From assembly GCF_900156575.1 (NCBI RefSeq), contig NZ_FTNY01000002.1, forward strand, positions 620,001-684,000: a stretch of 64,000 nt of DNA, written 5' to 3'. Shown here one piece after another: positions 44,665 to 53,728 of the stretch; position 1 is the first letter of the stretch, and every line of letters starts with the position of its first letter. This stretch comes from Chryseobacterium shigense. GTDB taxonomy: Bacteria; Bacteroidota; Bacteroidia; Flavobacteriales; Weeksellaceae. Position numbers and translations under genes: made by a program. The notes beneath the pieces were generated by a model, which was not told the origin of the DNA, did no database searches, and worked only from the letters and a program-made list of their open reading frames with translations.

Positions 44665-45554
44665 TATTTAATATGGGATAAAATATACTCCAGTTCTTCT
44701 TCATTTTTGAAGTCCAGGACGATTTTACCTTTTTTACCGTTTCCGGAGGTTTTGATCTCTACTTTTACGTCTAAAATATCAGCGATCGTTTTCTGTACTC
44801 TCTTAAAATTGTTGGAAAGCTCAGCATTTACTTTTTTCGCTGCCGGTGATTTAGGATTTTTCAATACTGTCGCAGCTTGTTCAGCCTGACGTACATTGAG
44901 TTTTTCTTTAATGATCAGGTCAAATAAGATCTGCTGATGTTCTTCACTTTCAAGACTAATGATTGCTCTTCCGTGCCCTGCTGAAATCTCACCGCTTCTG
45001 ATCGCATTCTGAATATCGGGATTCAACCTTAACAACCTGATAGAGTTGGTAATGGTACTTCTATCCTTTCCTATTCTCTGGCTCAGATTTTCCTGAGTGA
45101 GACCAATTTCATCCAAAAGTCTCTGATAGGTTAAAGCAATCTCGATAGCATCAAGATCTTCTCTCTGAATATTTTCAACAAGAGCCATTTCAAGCAGCTC
45201 CTGATCATTTACTAAGCGGATATAAGCAGGAATCGTTGAAAGCCCGGCTATTTTACTTGCACGGTAACGTCTTTCCCCTGATATGATTTCGAATTTCTCT
45301 CCATCTTTCCTTAAGGTAACCGGTTGGATTATCCCTAAATTTTTGATGGACAGAGCAAGTTCGTTCAATGCTTTTTCATCAAAATAAGTCCTTGGCTGAG
45401 TAGGATTGGGATAAATATCTTCAAGGGCTACCTCTACAATATTCCCCACAAACTTATCTGCTCCTTCATCGGTAGCGGAGTTGACACTCGCCTTGGATTC
45501 AGCACTTAAAATAGCACCTAAACCGCGTCCCATAGCTCTTTTTTTGTCCTTCAT
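44664..45554 (-). CDS. parB: Chromosome-partitioning protein ParB
   Basis: 296 residues. MGRGLGAILS opening, the CTP-binding boxes (IQPVTLRK and ISGERRYRASKIAG near 95-115), ENIQREDL, and the HTH motif TQENLSQRIGKDRSTITNSIRLL that contacts parS, then a dimerisation tail. It loads at parS and spreads as a clamp to organise the origin region. No clear parS palindrome is visible within the window. It lies 69 bases after parA. Confidence 0.94.
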   Translation of the reverse strand: MKDKKRAMGRGLGAILSAESKASVNSATDEGADKFVGNIVEVALEDIYPNPTQPRTYFDEKALNELALSIKNLGIIQPVTLRKDGEKFEIISGERRYRASKIAGLSTIPAYIRLVNDQELLEMALVENIQREDLDAIEIALTYQRLLDEIGLTQENLSQRIGKDRSTITNSIRLLRLNPDIQNAIRSGEISAGHGRAIISLESEEHQQILFDLIIKEKLNVRQAEQAATVLKNPKSPAAKKVNAELSNNFKRVQKTIADILDVKVEIKTSGNGKKGKIVLDFKNEEELEYILSHIK

Positions 45555-45623
45555 AGATATAATTGATAAATGATAATTGATAAGTGACGATGTAGATTCA
45601 CCTAGGATCCATTTATTATTAAA

Positions 45624-46397
45624 TTAATTTTTTACTAAATTTTCGTTCTTCAGCAAGACTTCTTCTGCCAGCTGAATATACTGGATCGCTCCTTTACTTT
45701 CAGCATCGTAGTTCAGGATGCTTTCTCCAAAACTGGGTGCCTCACTTAATCTTACATTTCTGCTGATGATGGTTTCAAAAACCATGTCCGGAAAATGTGA
45801 ATTTACTTCCTCCACTACCTGGTTTGACAGTCTCAGTCTGCTGTCGTACATGGTAAGAAGAAGACCTTCAATTCCAAGATCTTTATTATGGATTTTCTGT
45901 ACATTTTTTACAGTATTCAAAAGCTTACCTAACCCTTCCAATGCAAAATATTCGCACTGGATCGGAATGATCACAGAATCTGCTGCAGTAAGAGCGTTCA
46001 CCGTAATAAGTCCTAAACTGGGTGCACAGTCGATGATGATATAATCATAATCCTCTCTCACCTCTGCCAAGGCTTTCTTCAGCATATACTCACGGTTTTC
46101 TTTATCCACGAGCTCGATTTCTGCTGCAACCAAGTCAATATGTGAAGGGATGATATCCAGATTGGGAGAAGCGGTTCTTTTGATACAGGTTCTTGTATCT
46201 GCGCTGTGCTCCAGAAGATTATACGTAGAATACTGAACATCATCTACACCAAGCCCTGAGGTTGCATTAGCCTGTGGATCTGCATCAATGAGAAGTATTT
46301 TTTTTTCCAATACCCCTAATGCTGCCGCCAAGTTTACAGCTGTGGTCGTCTTTCCAACTCCACCTTTTTGATTAGCGATACCTATGATTTTTGCCAT
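45624..46397 (-). CDS. parA: Chromosome-partitioning ATPase ParA (Soj)
   Basis: 257 residues from ATG 46397; the frame extends to TTG 46418, which overlaps the promoter element. Deviant Walker A KGGVGKTTT near residue 11, DADPQAN, Walker B IIDCAPSLGL near 120. It moves ParB-parS complexes using ATP. First gene of the parA-parB-DUF5683 unit. Confidence 0.94.
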   Translation of the reverse strand: MAKIIGIANQKGGVGKTTTAVNLAAALGVLEKKILLIDADPQANATSGLGVDDVQYSTYNLLEHSADTRTCIKRTASPNLDIIPSHIDLVAAEIELVDKENREYMLKKALAEVREDYDYIIIDCAPSLGLITVNALTAADSVIIPIQCEYFALEGLGKLLNTVKNVQKIHNKDLGIEGLLLTMYDSRLRLSNQVVEEVNSHFPDMVFETIISRNVRLSEAPSFGESILNYDAESKGAIQYIQLAEEVLLKNENLVKN

Positions 46398-46415
46398 TAT
46401 TAGAACTTTAGATTT

Positions 46416-46423
46416 CAAAAATA
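46416..46423 (-). promoter_or_regulatory. Promoter -7 element of parA
   Basis: On the minus strand TATTTTTG fits TAnnTTTG, 19 bases before the parA ATG. Confidence 0.45.
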
Positions 46424-46507
46424 CACTTTTTTCTTTGCTCTGTATGAATGGCGAAATTCAAAATTGAGTTAAAGTATTGTTAATAAACACCTTAACGATA
46501 AAAAAAA

Positions 46508-46537
46508 TTATCCACAAAAAAAATTCTTTGTGGATAA
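46508..46537 (-). terminator. Terminator of tonB gene built from two DnaA-box sequences
   Basis: TTATCCACAAA (46508) and TTTGTGGATAA (46527) form an 11-base stem; on the minus strand TAATTTTTTT follows, a classic terminator for the gene ending at 46564. Each arm contains TTATCCACA, the consensus DnaA box, in opposite orientations. Confidence 0.7.
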
Positions 46538-46563
46538 CTATTAAGATCTGTTTTTTATGTCAT

Positions 46564-47412
46564 TTATTCAAAGTTCATTGTGATAGGAAATTTGAAATAA
46601 CTTCTTACGGTCTCGCCTTGTTTATTTTTAGCTGCTTTCCAGGTTCCTCCGACACTTTTAATAGTTCGGATAGCTTCTTTATTAAATTCAGCATCTTTAC
46701 CATCAGCTTTAATTCCGGAGATCGTTCCATCTTTTTCTACTACAAAGGTGATGATCGTTCTCATTGTTTCTCCGGTTCCTTCAAACCCCGAGCTGTCAAA
46801 TTTACCAATCACTTTATTTCTGAATGAATCAATTCCTCCTGCAAATATTGCTTCTGCACTTAGCTCTCCTTTATTTGCGATGTGATTATCATCTACTTTT
46901 GGAGCTGGTACAGGAGTATCTTTTATCACAGGCCCATTTCCTATAACAGGAGGTGGAGGAAGATAGCTATCGGGTTTTACAGGATCTCCTTTCAGGTTAT
47001 CTATTAGTCCGGAAGTTGCATCTTTAGGTTTATTCTGTTTTATTGGCTCTATTGCATCACTTTTAGGTACAGGTACAGAAGTATCTACTTGTTTCACATT
47101 TGGTGGAGAAACAGGCTGAACAGGCTTTACAATTTCTACCGGTGGTCTTTGCTGATCGTCAACCTTTTTTAGTTTAATGATTACCGGAGGGCCGTCTACA
47201 GGTACATGAACAGACGGTTCGTTTGTAAATGCCGAGATTACAAGAGGCGTTATTGAAATGGCAGCCAATAAACTCACTCCTACAAAAAGTGCTTTGGTGA
47301 GTATTCGATCTGATTCATTTCTTAAAGCATAGGCACCGTATTCTTTGTTGCGGTGCTCAAAAAGAACTTCGTTGAAACGAAATTCCTGGTTTTGATTTAG
47401 GTGTTTCATCAC
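46564..47412 (-). CDS. Energy transducer TonB family protein
   Basis: 282 residues. A cytoplasmic start (NEVLFEHRNKEYGAYALRNE, common in Bacteroidota TonB proteins), one membrane helix (about 38-58), a long Pro-Lys-rich periplasmic stretch (VEIVKPVQPVSPPNVK) and a C-terminal TonB domain (IITFVVEKDGTISGIKADGKD, about 210-282). It passes proton-motive energy to outer-membrane transporters such as the SusC at 2962. No exbB/exbD is adjacent. Confidence 0.9.
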   Translation of the reverse strand: MMKHLNQNQEFRFNEVLFEHRNKEYGAYALRNESDRILTKALFVGVSLLAAISITPLVISAFTNEPSVHVPVDGPPVIIKLKKVDDQQRPPVEIVKPVQPVSPPNVKQVDTSVPVPKSDAIEPIKQNKPKDATSGLIDNLKGDPVKPDSYLPPPPVIGNGPVIKDTPVPAPKVDDNHIANKGELSAEAIFAGGIDSFRNKVIGKFDSSGFEGTGETMRTIITFVVEKDGTISGIKADGKDAEFNKEAIRTIKSVGGTWKAAKNKQGETVRSYFKFPITMNFE

Positions 47413-47842
47413 TATTAAATATTTAAACTGTTAAAATCAGTGATTATTAGTTTTAAGGTCTTTTTGCAAAAAGTTTAAAATCTCCATCAACAATCTTGCC
47501 ATAAAATTGAACAAATGTTAATTATTTAACGAATTATATGAAAGATTTAATAAAAACAGGTTTCATGATACCCAAAAGCCTGAAAACACTTGTACATTAA
47601 CGATTAGCTATTGATAATTTTAATGAAGATTTGAAATCAATTTAAACAAAGCTTTATTTTAAATACTAAGCGACGGCCACAGAAAGAAATTATATTTAAA
47701 ACAGACACTTCGAGAATCGTCTTTATCATAAAGCTCCAACCTGCTAAAGTTCAATTTTTTACAAAACACGACATTATAGTTATGAATTGATAATCAAATG
47801 GTTATATTTGTGTTTTTTTAACATTAGTTTAACATTTTTGCT
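47413..47842. other. Gene-free divergent spacer
   Basis: 430 AT-rich bases between the TonB gene and the glycan locus. No gene or RNA fold is evident apart from the promoter element at 47843. Confidence 0.4.
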
Positions 47843-47850
47843 TATCTTTG
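47843..47850 (+). promoter_or_regulatory. Promoter -7 element of the FkbM gene
   Basis: TATCTTTG fits TAnnTTTG, 21 bases before ATG 47872. Confidence 0.5.
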
Positions 47851-47871
47851 CTTTTCGTCAAACAATCAAGA

Positions 47872-48666
47872 ATGTCTTTATATCAACAAATTGCAGAAAA
47901 ACTACAGTATATAAGTCCGAGTTTTTACAAGAAAAGATATTTTAAAAATTTAAACCATCTTACAGAAACTAATTTTTCGGCACGTAATGTAGAACCGGAG
48001 CTGGTATGGATCAAGGAGTACCTTCCGAAAAATGCTGTAATACTGGACATCGGAGCCAATGTCGGAACTTTTCTCTATCAACTGGAAAGCAAACTCAATC
48101 ATGAAAATATTTATGGTTTCGAACCGAATAAAAAGCTTTACCGACGTCTGAAAAGGCTTTTCCCGGCAATGAGGATATTTCCGCTAGCTCTTTCTGACGA
48201 AAACACTACGGCTGAATTTAAAGTTCCTATCATTAACGGGCGACAAATTGCTTCCCGTGGCACTTTAAACACTTCATACAAAGAAAAAGGTGAAGAGAAA
48301 AGCTACACCGAAAAGGTCAAGGTGATCAAACTGGATGAATGGGCTGCTATAGAGCATTTCGACAGGCTGGATTTCATCAAAATAGATGTAGAGGGAAATG
48401 AAATGAAAACCCTTTCCGGCGCCAAAGAAATCATCAAACAATTCCTTCCGACATTAATGGTTGAAATGGAACAGAGACACCATGATAATCCGATATGGAA
48501 CGATATTTCTGAAGTTAAGAACTGGGGATATGAAGCTCAGTATCTTAACCGTAACAGTTTTAAGCTGGAACTTCTCACGGAAGAGATTCTTACCCACAAT
48601 ACAAACGATGAAAAAAACAAAACCAGCTATATAAACAACATTATTTTTACGCCAAAAAACCATTAA
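47872..48666 (+). CDS. FkbM-family methyltransferase
   Basis: 264 residues from ATG 47872; TTG 47848 is within the promoter element. SAM-binding motif VILDIGANVGTFLYQLE near residue 55, YGFEPNKKLYRRL, and the FkbM signature RLDFIKIDVEGNEMKTLSGA near 165. These enzymes O-methylate sugars or natural products; next to a flippase and glycosyltransferases, a glycan target is likely. Confidence 0.9.
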   Translation: MSLYQQIAEKLQYISPSFYKKRYFKNLNHLTETNFSARNVEPELVWIKEYLPKNAVILDIGANVGTFLYQLESKLNHENIYGFEPNKKLYRRLKRLFPAMRIFPLALSDENTTAEFKVPIINGRQIASRGTLNTSYKEKGEEKSYTEKVKVIKLDEWAAIEHFDRLDFIKIDVEGNEMKTLSGAKEIIKQFLPTLMVEMEQRHHDNPIWNDISEVKNWGYEAQYLNRNSFKLELLTEEILTHNTNDEKNKTSYINNIIFTPKNH

Positions 48667-48675
48667 AAGAACATT

Positions 48676-50175
48676 ATGAGTGTAGTAGCGAGACAGGGCT
48701 TCAAGTATTCCATCATAGGTTATATTGGTTTTTTGCTGGGAACCTTTTCTATTTTTATTTTTACAAATAATCTTGAGTTTTACGGAACATTAAGATACAT
48801 TATGCCCACTGCAGAAATGCTGGTTCCTTTTGTCGTTTTTGGGATTTCCTATTCCAATGTGAAATTTTTCAACAAGGTAGATCAAGATGGAAAACGGCAC
48901 AATATGCTCTCGCTTTCGCTGGCTGCCGTTTTTATCAATTTCATTTTATTTTTAGTCGTTTTTTTTCTACTTCCCTACATTTTTCCGGGATTTAAGAATA
49001 TGAAAGCCTGGAAGATTAAAGAAATTATCCTTCCTCTTACCTTAATGCTTTCATTTTGTGCTATTTTCAATAAATATATTTCAAATTATAAACGAATTGT
49101 TGTTTCCAACATTTTCGACAATCTTTTTCCTAAAATTGCTAACCTGGGAGCTTTCCTTATTTTTATATCTCTGGTCTCACACTATCCGGCAACCTCATCG
49201 ATCCCTGAAAAAACAGCATTGCTATTTTTCTTCGGAATGTTTTTCCTGATGTTTATCGGTTATATTTTTTACACGAACAAGCTGGAAAAGATTCAATTTG
49301 ATTTTAGTACGGGATACTTTAAAAAAGATCATTTTTACAAAGAGTTTGCAGCTTATAGTTTTTTTGGGTTTTTAGGGACTTTCGGTAATTATCTTGCGAT
49401 CAATAATTTTATGATCGGGGAATTTCTGGGCATGGAAGAAGTTGGAATCTACTCTATTCTGTACGCTCTGATTTCATTAATCTCTGTTCCACAGCTAGGA
49501 CTGTTTAATATTTCAGCCCCGATCATCAGTAAAGCTTTGGCTGACCGTGATATGGATGAACTCGACAGGTTCCATAAAAAGACATCTTTATCTCTATATT
49601 TTTTGGGTGCCGTCCTGTTTTCATGCATCATGGTAGGCTTTCCCTATCTGACTCATTTTATGCCCAAAAACGGAGTTATGTTAAGAGAATACGAACCTGT
49701 AGTCTGGATTTGGGGATCTGCTGTTTTGGTGGATTTAGCAACAGGATTTAACGGAAATATTATCTCACTTTCCAGGTATTATAAATTCAATATTCTGGTG
49801 ATGCTTCTTCTGGCGGGACTCACCATTGGTTTGAATTTCTATTTTCTAAAAAATACAGATCTGAAATTGATTGGGGTCGCTTTATCCACTGCTATTTCTC
49901 TTACAACTTATAATGTTGTAAAAATTGTATTTAATTATTTTGTATTTAAAGTTTCTCCGTTAACAATCGAGATGATTTTTGTTTCAATTATCTGTACTTT
50001 AGCGATTACAGTGGCTATTGTTTTACCAACTTTCCATAATAACTTCATCAACTTAGTTTACAAACCGGCTGTCGTTCTTGTATTGATCTATATCGGGAAT
50101 CATTTCACCAAAGTTTTCCCCATAGAGAATTATGTGAATGCAAAATTTATTAAGAGTATTTTTAAATTTAAATAG
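48676..50175 (+). CDS. Polysaccharide flippase (Wzx/MATE-like)
   Basis: 499 residues with about fourteen hydrophobic segments, fitting the polysaccharide-exporter branch of the MOP superfamily (long, few charged residues in helices, opening VVARQGFKYSIIGYIGFLLG). It would flip a lipid-linked glycan to the periplasm. Nine bases after the FkbM gene; its last eight bases overlap the convergent glycosyltransferase gene. Confidence 0.85.
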   Translation: MSVVARQGFKYSIIGYIGFLLGTFSIFIFTNNLEFYGTLRYIMPTAEMLVPFVVFGISYSNVKFFNKVDQDGKRHNMLSLSLAAVFINFILFLVVFFLLPYIFPGFKNMKAWKIKEIILPLTLMLSFCAIFNKYISNYKRIVVSNIFDNLFPKIANLGAFLIFISLVSHYPATSSIPEKTALLFFFGMFFLMFIGYIFYTNKLEKIQFDFSTGYFKKDHFYKEFAAYSFFGFLGTFGNYLAINNFMIGEFLGMEEVGIYSILYALISLISVPQLGLFNISAPIISKALADRDMDELDRFHKKTSLSLYFLGAVLFSCIMVGFPYLTHFMPKNGVMLREYEPVVWIWGSAVLVDLATGFNGNIISLSRYYKFNILVMLLLAGLTIGLNFYFLKNTDLKLIGVALSTAISLTTYNVVKIVFNYFVFKVSPLTIEMIFVSIICTLAITVAIVLPTFHNNFINLVYKPAVVLVLIYIGNHFTKVFPIENYVNAKFIKSIFKFK

Positions 50176-51214
50176 CAGCCAATTGGGAAAGGACTTCCTC
50201 AAGCTTTTTGAGTACGGCCTTTTTATGGTAGCTTTTCTGGAAATCGAAATGAATGTTTTTAAGCTCTTTAAACTGCTCTATAACATTTTCCTTCTCCGGA
50301 ATAATAAATTCCAGTTTCGATGGATAATCTTTGGGGAAAACGGCTATTTTACCATATCTGATGGCGTCTCCCAGATTCCCGGTCATTTTGGTACGGCCAT
50401 ACACTTCTTCCCTGCTGAAAAATTCTGTTTTCTGCCGGATAGGACACCATAGCATATCTGCTTTCTGCATTCCTTTTTGAAAATCGGTATTCGAAACTCT
50501 GTCAGAAAAATATTGTATGGAGATGTTTTCAGGGAGTTGTTGAGACAATTTTTGAAGTTGTTTCAGTTCGCTGTCTTTAGCTTCCCCCAGAAATATAAAT
50601 TCAAACTTTTCTTCGGTTTTTACCTGTTGAATGGTTTCAAAAACATGGAGATAATCTCTCCTTTTTTGAGAAACTCCTCCGGGAATAACAACGGTAAAAT
50701 GTTTATTTTCCGGTTTTTCGGAATTTTCGTTGTAAAAAAGGGGCAGAAATTTGTACTTACCTACTGAAAGTTCTTCATCCAGGACCAACAGGTTTCTGGC
50801 ATTCCGGTATGCCTTCGATGTGTAGAACAGACCTTCTTTCCACCAAAGCTTCAGCCTGTAGATGACATCCCCTTTGAAAATACTCTTCATCAGAGCACTT
50901 TTTGAGGCTAGTGAAAAATTGATATTATGAACAATAATTGCTGCATTGTATTTTTGGACCAATGCATGAAAAGTATTGAAATACCGATGAACAGTCCCAA
51001 TAATAATCAAGTCATATTTTTTTAACTTCAGCTGTTCCAGAATCATCGAACTGTCGGATAAAAAAATGGTTTCTCCTGTCTCCTCCACTCTATCTTTAAT
51101 CTTTTTCGAAAAGTAATAATCTACGCTCAGTTCAGAAGAGTCCTTCATAATGTCCATGAAGGCTTGTGCAATTTCTGCGTGGGTGTCTATTTCGATGTAG
51201 GCGATATTTTTCAA
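50168..51214 (-). CDS. Putative glycosyltransferase (GT-B-like)
   Basis: 348 residues from TTG 51214; no ATG is available near the front and upstream frames meet a TAA in the 7-base repeats. The N-terminal half has a Rossmann-like layout (YDLIIIGTVHRYF), the C-terminal half VIPGGVSQKRRDY, FIFLGEAKDSELKQL and MLWCPIRQKTEFF, resembling family-4-type glycosyltransferases without a clear EX7E. Assignment is tentative. Overlaps the flippase tail-to-tail. Confidence 0.6.
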   Translation of the reverse strand: MKNIAYIEIDTHAEIAQAFMDIMKDSSELSVDYYFSKKIKDRVEETGETIFLSDSSMILEQLKLKKYDLIIIGTVHRYFNTFHALVQKYNAAIIVHNINFSLASKSALMKSIFKGDVIYRLKLWWKEGLFYTSKAYRNARNLLVLDEELSVGKYKFLPLFYNENSEKPENKHFTVVIPGGVSQKRRDYLHVFETIQQVKTEEKFEFIFLGEAKDSELKQLQKLSQQLPENISIQYFSDRVSNTDFQKGMQKADMLWCPIRQKTEFFSREEVYGRTKMTGNLGDAIRYGKIAVFPKDYPSKLEFIIPEKENVIEQFKELKNIHFDFQKSYHKKAVLKKLEEVLSQLAAI

Positions 51215-51220
51215 TGAGGG

Positions 51221-51267
51221 ATTAGAGATTAGAGATTAGAGATTAGAGATTAGAGATTAGAGATTAG
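51221..51267. repeat. Heptanucleotide tandem repeat (ATTAGAG x 6.7)
   Basis: Six full copies of ATTAGAG plus ATTAG directly before the TTG start of the putative glycosyltransferase. The copies are perfect, so copy number could change by slippage. Confidence 0.95.
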
Positions 51268-51306
51268 TAAAGGTAAATGGCTTTAATGAATCTCTGTCTA
51301 TCATTT

Positions 51307-52161
51307 TTAGATTTTCAGCCATTTTTTCCTGAGCGTTTTCCAGCGTTGAGCGTTGATGGATTTCTGCTCGTCTTTTGAGATTTTCAGTTCCAGTTTTTCT
51401 GTTTTACAGGCTTCGTAAGCTTTGATGATGCTAAAGAAAAAGGAAACAGATTGACTCTTCGCAGCTTCTTTTGAGGCGGCAATGTAAGCCAGGAATCTAT
51501 TCAGTCCTAAAAAATAAAAATATCTTCCGTAATAATCTGCTGGTCTGATGGTATAGTCAGCTCCTTTCACTTTAATCAGTTTTACCTGAAGTTCAGGAAT
51601 GACAGTTTCCTTCCAGCTTAGATTTTGCAAAAGAATGGAATCAATGTTGTCCCATCCCAATGTTTCCCTTATTCCGCCCATCTGTATAAAACATTCTTTG
51701 CGGTAGGCTTTCACAGGGCCTCTTACGTGATGTCTATTTGAATTGCCTTCATACACCCAAGCCCCTTCTCTTTCAACGTACAACAGGCCGCCAACAAGTC
51801 CGTATTCAGGATTGTTTTTAAAAGCATTTTGGACGGTCTCCAGATAATTTTCGGGAAGGATAATATCGGCATCAAATTTACAGATGATATCAAATTCATT
51901 TATATTCTGGGTCTTCAGTCCGTTTTTAAATGCATTGACGACTTTAGAACCCGGCTGATGCGATGATTTCTGAAGATCTACCGTTTCAAAACGGGAGTCC
52001 TGACCGGTATATTTCCGAATCACTTCCTGTGTTTTATCCGTAGACCCGTCATTAACAATCACGGTTTTAAAATCTTTACAACTTTGTTTCTGTAAAGATT
52101 CCAGAGTGAAGGGAAGATTTTCTTCTTCGTTGTGGGCAGGAATGATGATTAAAAACGTCAC
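51307..52161 (-). CDS. Family 2 glycosyltransferase
   Basis: 284 residues, GT-A fold: LIIIPAHNEEENLPFTLESL opening, VNDGSTDKTQ near 38, the metal-binding DxD as CKFDADIILP near 93, and the later GGIRETLGWDN. It transfers a sugar from a nucleotide donor to a glycan or lipid. It begins before the repeat region and probably belongs to the same surface-glycan set. Confidence 0.88.
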   Translation of the reverse strand: MTFLIIIPAHNEEENLPFTLESLQKQSCKDFKTVIVNDGSTDKTQEVIRKYTGQDSRFETVDLQKSSHQPGSKVVNAFKNGLKTQNINEFDIICKFDADIILPENYLETVQNAFKNNPEYGLVGGLLYVEREGAWVYEGNSNRHHVRGPVKAYRKECFIQMGGIRETLGWDNIDSILLQNLSWKETVIPELQVKLIKVKGADYTIRPADYYGRYFYFLGLNRFLAYIAASKEAAKSQSVSFFFSIIKAYEACKTEKLELKISKDEQKSINAQRWKTLRKKWLKI

Positions 52162-52189
52162 GCGTTTAAGTTATGAGTGATGAATAATG

Positions 52190-52248
52190 AATGATCAATG
52201 ATAAATTCCTGACACGGGAGTATCGTTCATCACTTATCATTGATCATT
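52190..52248. repeat. Inverted repeat AATGATCAATGATAA
   Basis: A perfect 15-base inverted pair (52190-52204 and 52234-52248) in the gap between aspA and the glycosyltransferase gene. The core AATGATCAATGAT also occurs at 43160, in the lepB-dapB gap, and looser TGATAAATGATAATTGATAA runs lie at 45560-45585. Confidence 0.7.
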
Positions 52249-52258
52249 GATAGCTTTT

Positions 52259-53659
52259 CTATTTATTATGCGGCGTCAGCATGTTTTTAGGGTCAAGAAT
52301 TTCGTCTAATTTTTCCTGTGAAAGAATCCCTTTCTCTAAAACCAGATTATAAACACTATTTCCGGTTTCCAATGCTTCTTTCGCGATTTCTGTAGACTTT
52401 TTGTACCCGATATACGGATTCAATGCCGTTACAATACCGATGCTGTGTTTTACCATATTCAGGCAGATCTCTTTGTTAGCCGTAATTCCTACTATACATT
52501 TCTCACGAAGCGTGTCCAGTGCATTGCTAAGGAAATTGATATTTTCCATGATCGCATGGGAAAGTACAGGCTCCATTACATTAAGCTGTAATTGTCCTGC
52601 TTCTGCGGCAAAAGTTACGGTAAGATCATTTCCAAATACTTTAAAACAAACCTGGTTCACCACTTCCGGAATAACAGGATTTACTTTTCCAGGCATAATG
52701 GATGATCCCGGTTGCATCGGAGGAAGATTGATCTCGAATAATCCAGCTCTCGGACCTGAAGAAAGTAATCTTAAATCATTACAGATTTTGGAAAGCTTTA
52801 CAGCAAGACGTTTTGTAGCGGAAGAATAAATCACATATGAGCCCGTATCCGGTGTTGCTTCTACAAGATTAGGAGCGGAAATAACCGGAAATCCTGTAAT
52901 CTGAGCCAGATTTTTCGCACAAAGTTTTGCATACCCTACCGGAGCATTTAATCCTGTCCCGATCGCTGTAGCTCCCATATTCACTTCTACGAAAAGGTCA
53001 GCATTGTTATTTAATTTAGAAATATCTTCTTCCAATGTGGCAGCATAAGCTTCAAACTCCTGTCCCAAAGTCATAGGAACGGCATCCTGAAGCTGCGTAC
53101 GGCCCATTTTGATCACATCGTGAAACTCGTTTCCTTTAGCACGGAAAGCTTCAACAATTTTCTCCAGTCTGTCCACAAGGCCAATGTTCATATGCAATAA
53201 TCCCATTTTGATCGCTGTAGGATACGCATCGTTAGTGGATTGGGAAAGATTGATATGGTCATTCGGTGAACAGAATTCGTACTCACCTTTATTTTTTCCT
53301 AGTTTTTCTAAAACGATATTGGCAATCACTTCATTCGCATTCATATTGATTGAAGTTCCGGCCCCTCCCTGAATCATATCTACAGGAAACTGGTCGTGGT
53401 ATTTTCCTGCTACAATTTCATCACAAGCTTCTGCTATTTTGAAATATAGGTTTTCATCAAGCAGACCTAATTCATAATTGGTTTTTGCCGCTGCTTTTTT
53501 TACAAAAGCCAACCCTTTGATAAAGTCCGGGTAGGAAGACAAAAGCTGTCCTGAGATTTTAAAGTTATCGATCGCTCTTTGCGTCTGTACTCCGTAATAA
53601 GCGTCTGCAGGCACATTTAACTCGCCTAACAGGTCACTTTCTTTTCTGAAATTTTCCAT
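52259..53659 (-). CDS. aspA: Aspartate ammonia-lyase
   Basis: 466 residues from ATG 53659; the frame to TTG 53698 has no family counterpart. Fumarase/aspartase superfamily: GAGTSINMNANEVIAN near 105, SPNDHINLSQSTND near 135, and the signature GSSIMPGKVNPVIPE near 320, which carries the catalytic Ser loop. It splits aspartate into fumarate and ammonia. The aspartase rather than fumarase assignment rests on overall form (RKESDLLGELNVPADAYYG start). Confidence 0.9.
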   Translation of the reverse strand: MENFRKESDLLGELNVPADAYYGVQTQRAIDNFKISGQLLSSYPDFIKGLAFVKKAAAKTNYELGLLDENLYFKIAEACDEIVAGKYHDQFPVDMIQGGAGTSINMNANEVIANIVLEKLGKNKGEYEFCSPNDHINLSQSTNDAYPTAIKMGLLHMNIGLVDRLEKIVEAFRAKGNEFHDVIKMGRTQLQDAVPMTLGQEFEAYAATLEEDISKLNNNADLFVEVNMGATAIGTGLNAPVGYAKLCAKNLAQITGFPVISAPNLVEATPDTGSYVIYSSATKRLAVKLSKICNDLRLLSSGPRAGLFEINLPPMQPGSSIMPGKVNPVIPEVVNQVCFKVFGNDLTVTFAAEAGQLQLNVMEPVLSHAIMENINFLSNALDTLREKCIVGITANKEICLNMVKHSIGIVTALNPYIGYKKSTEIAKEALETGNSVYNLVLEKGILSQEKLDEILDPKNMLTPHNK

Positions 53660-53698
53660 TACAGATAATTTAACTGTTTTTATTTTTAAATATAACAA

Positions 53699-53722
53699 AA
53701 ACGCATCTTAACCGATGCGTTT
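53699..53722 (-). terminator. Terminator of amidase gene
   Basis: AAACGCATC/GATGCGTTT stem with a six-base loop and a T-rich tail on the minus strand. Confidence 0.8.
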
Positions 53723-53728
53723 GAATTT

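Noticed and set aside
45554..45623. parS site near parAB
   Set aside because: No TGTTTCACGTGAAACA-like palindrome was found here or elsewhere in the window; the TGTTTCAC at about 28710 is only a partial match inside a coding region.
51221..51267. CRISPR or satellite origin
   Set aside because: A simple 7-base tandem repeat without unique spacers.
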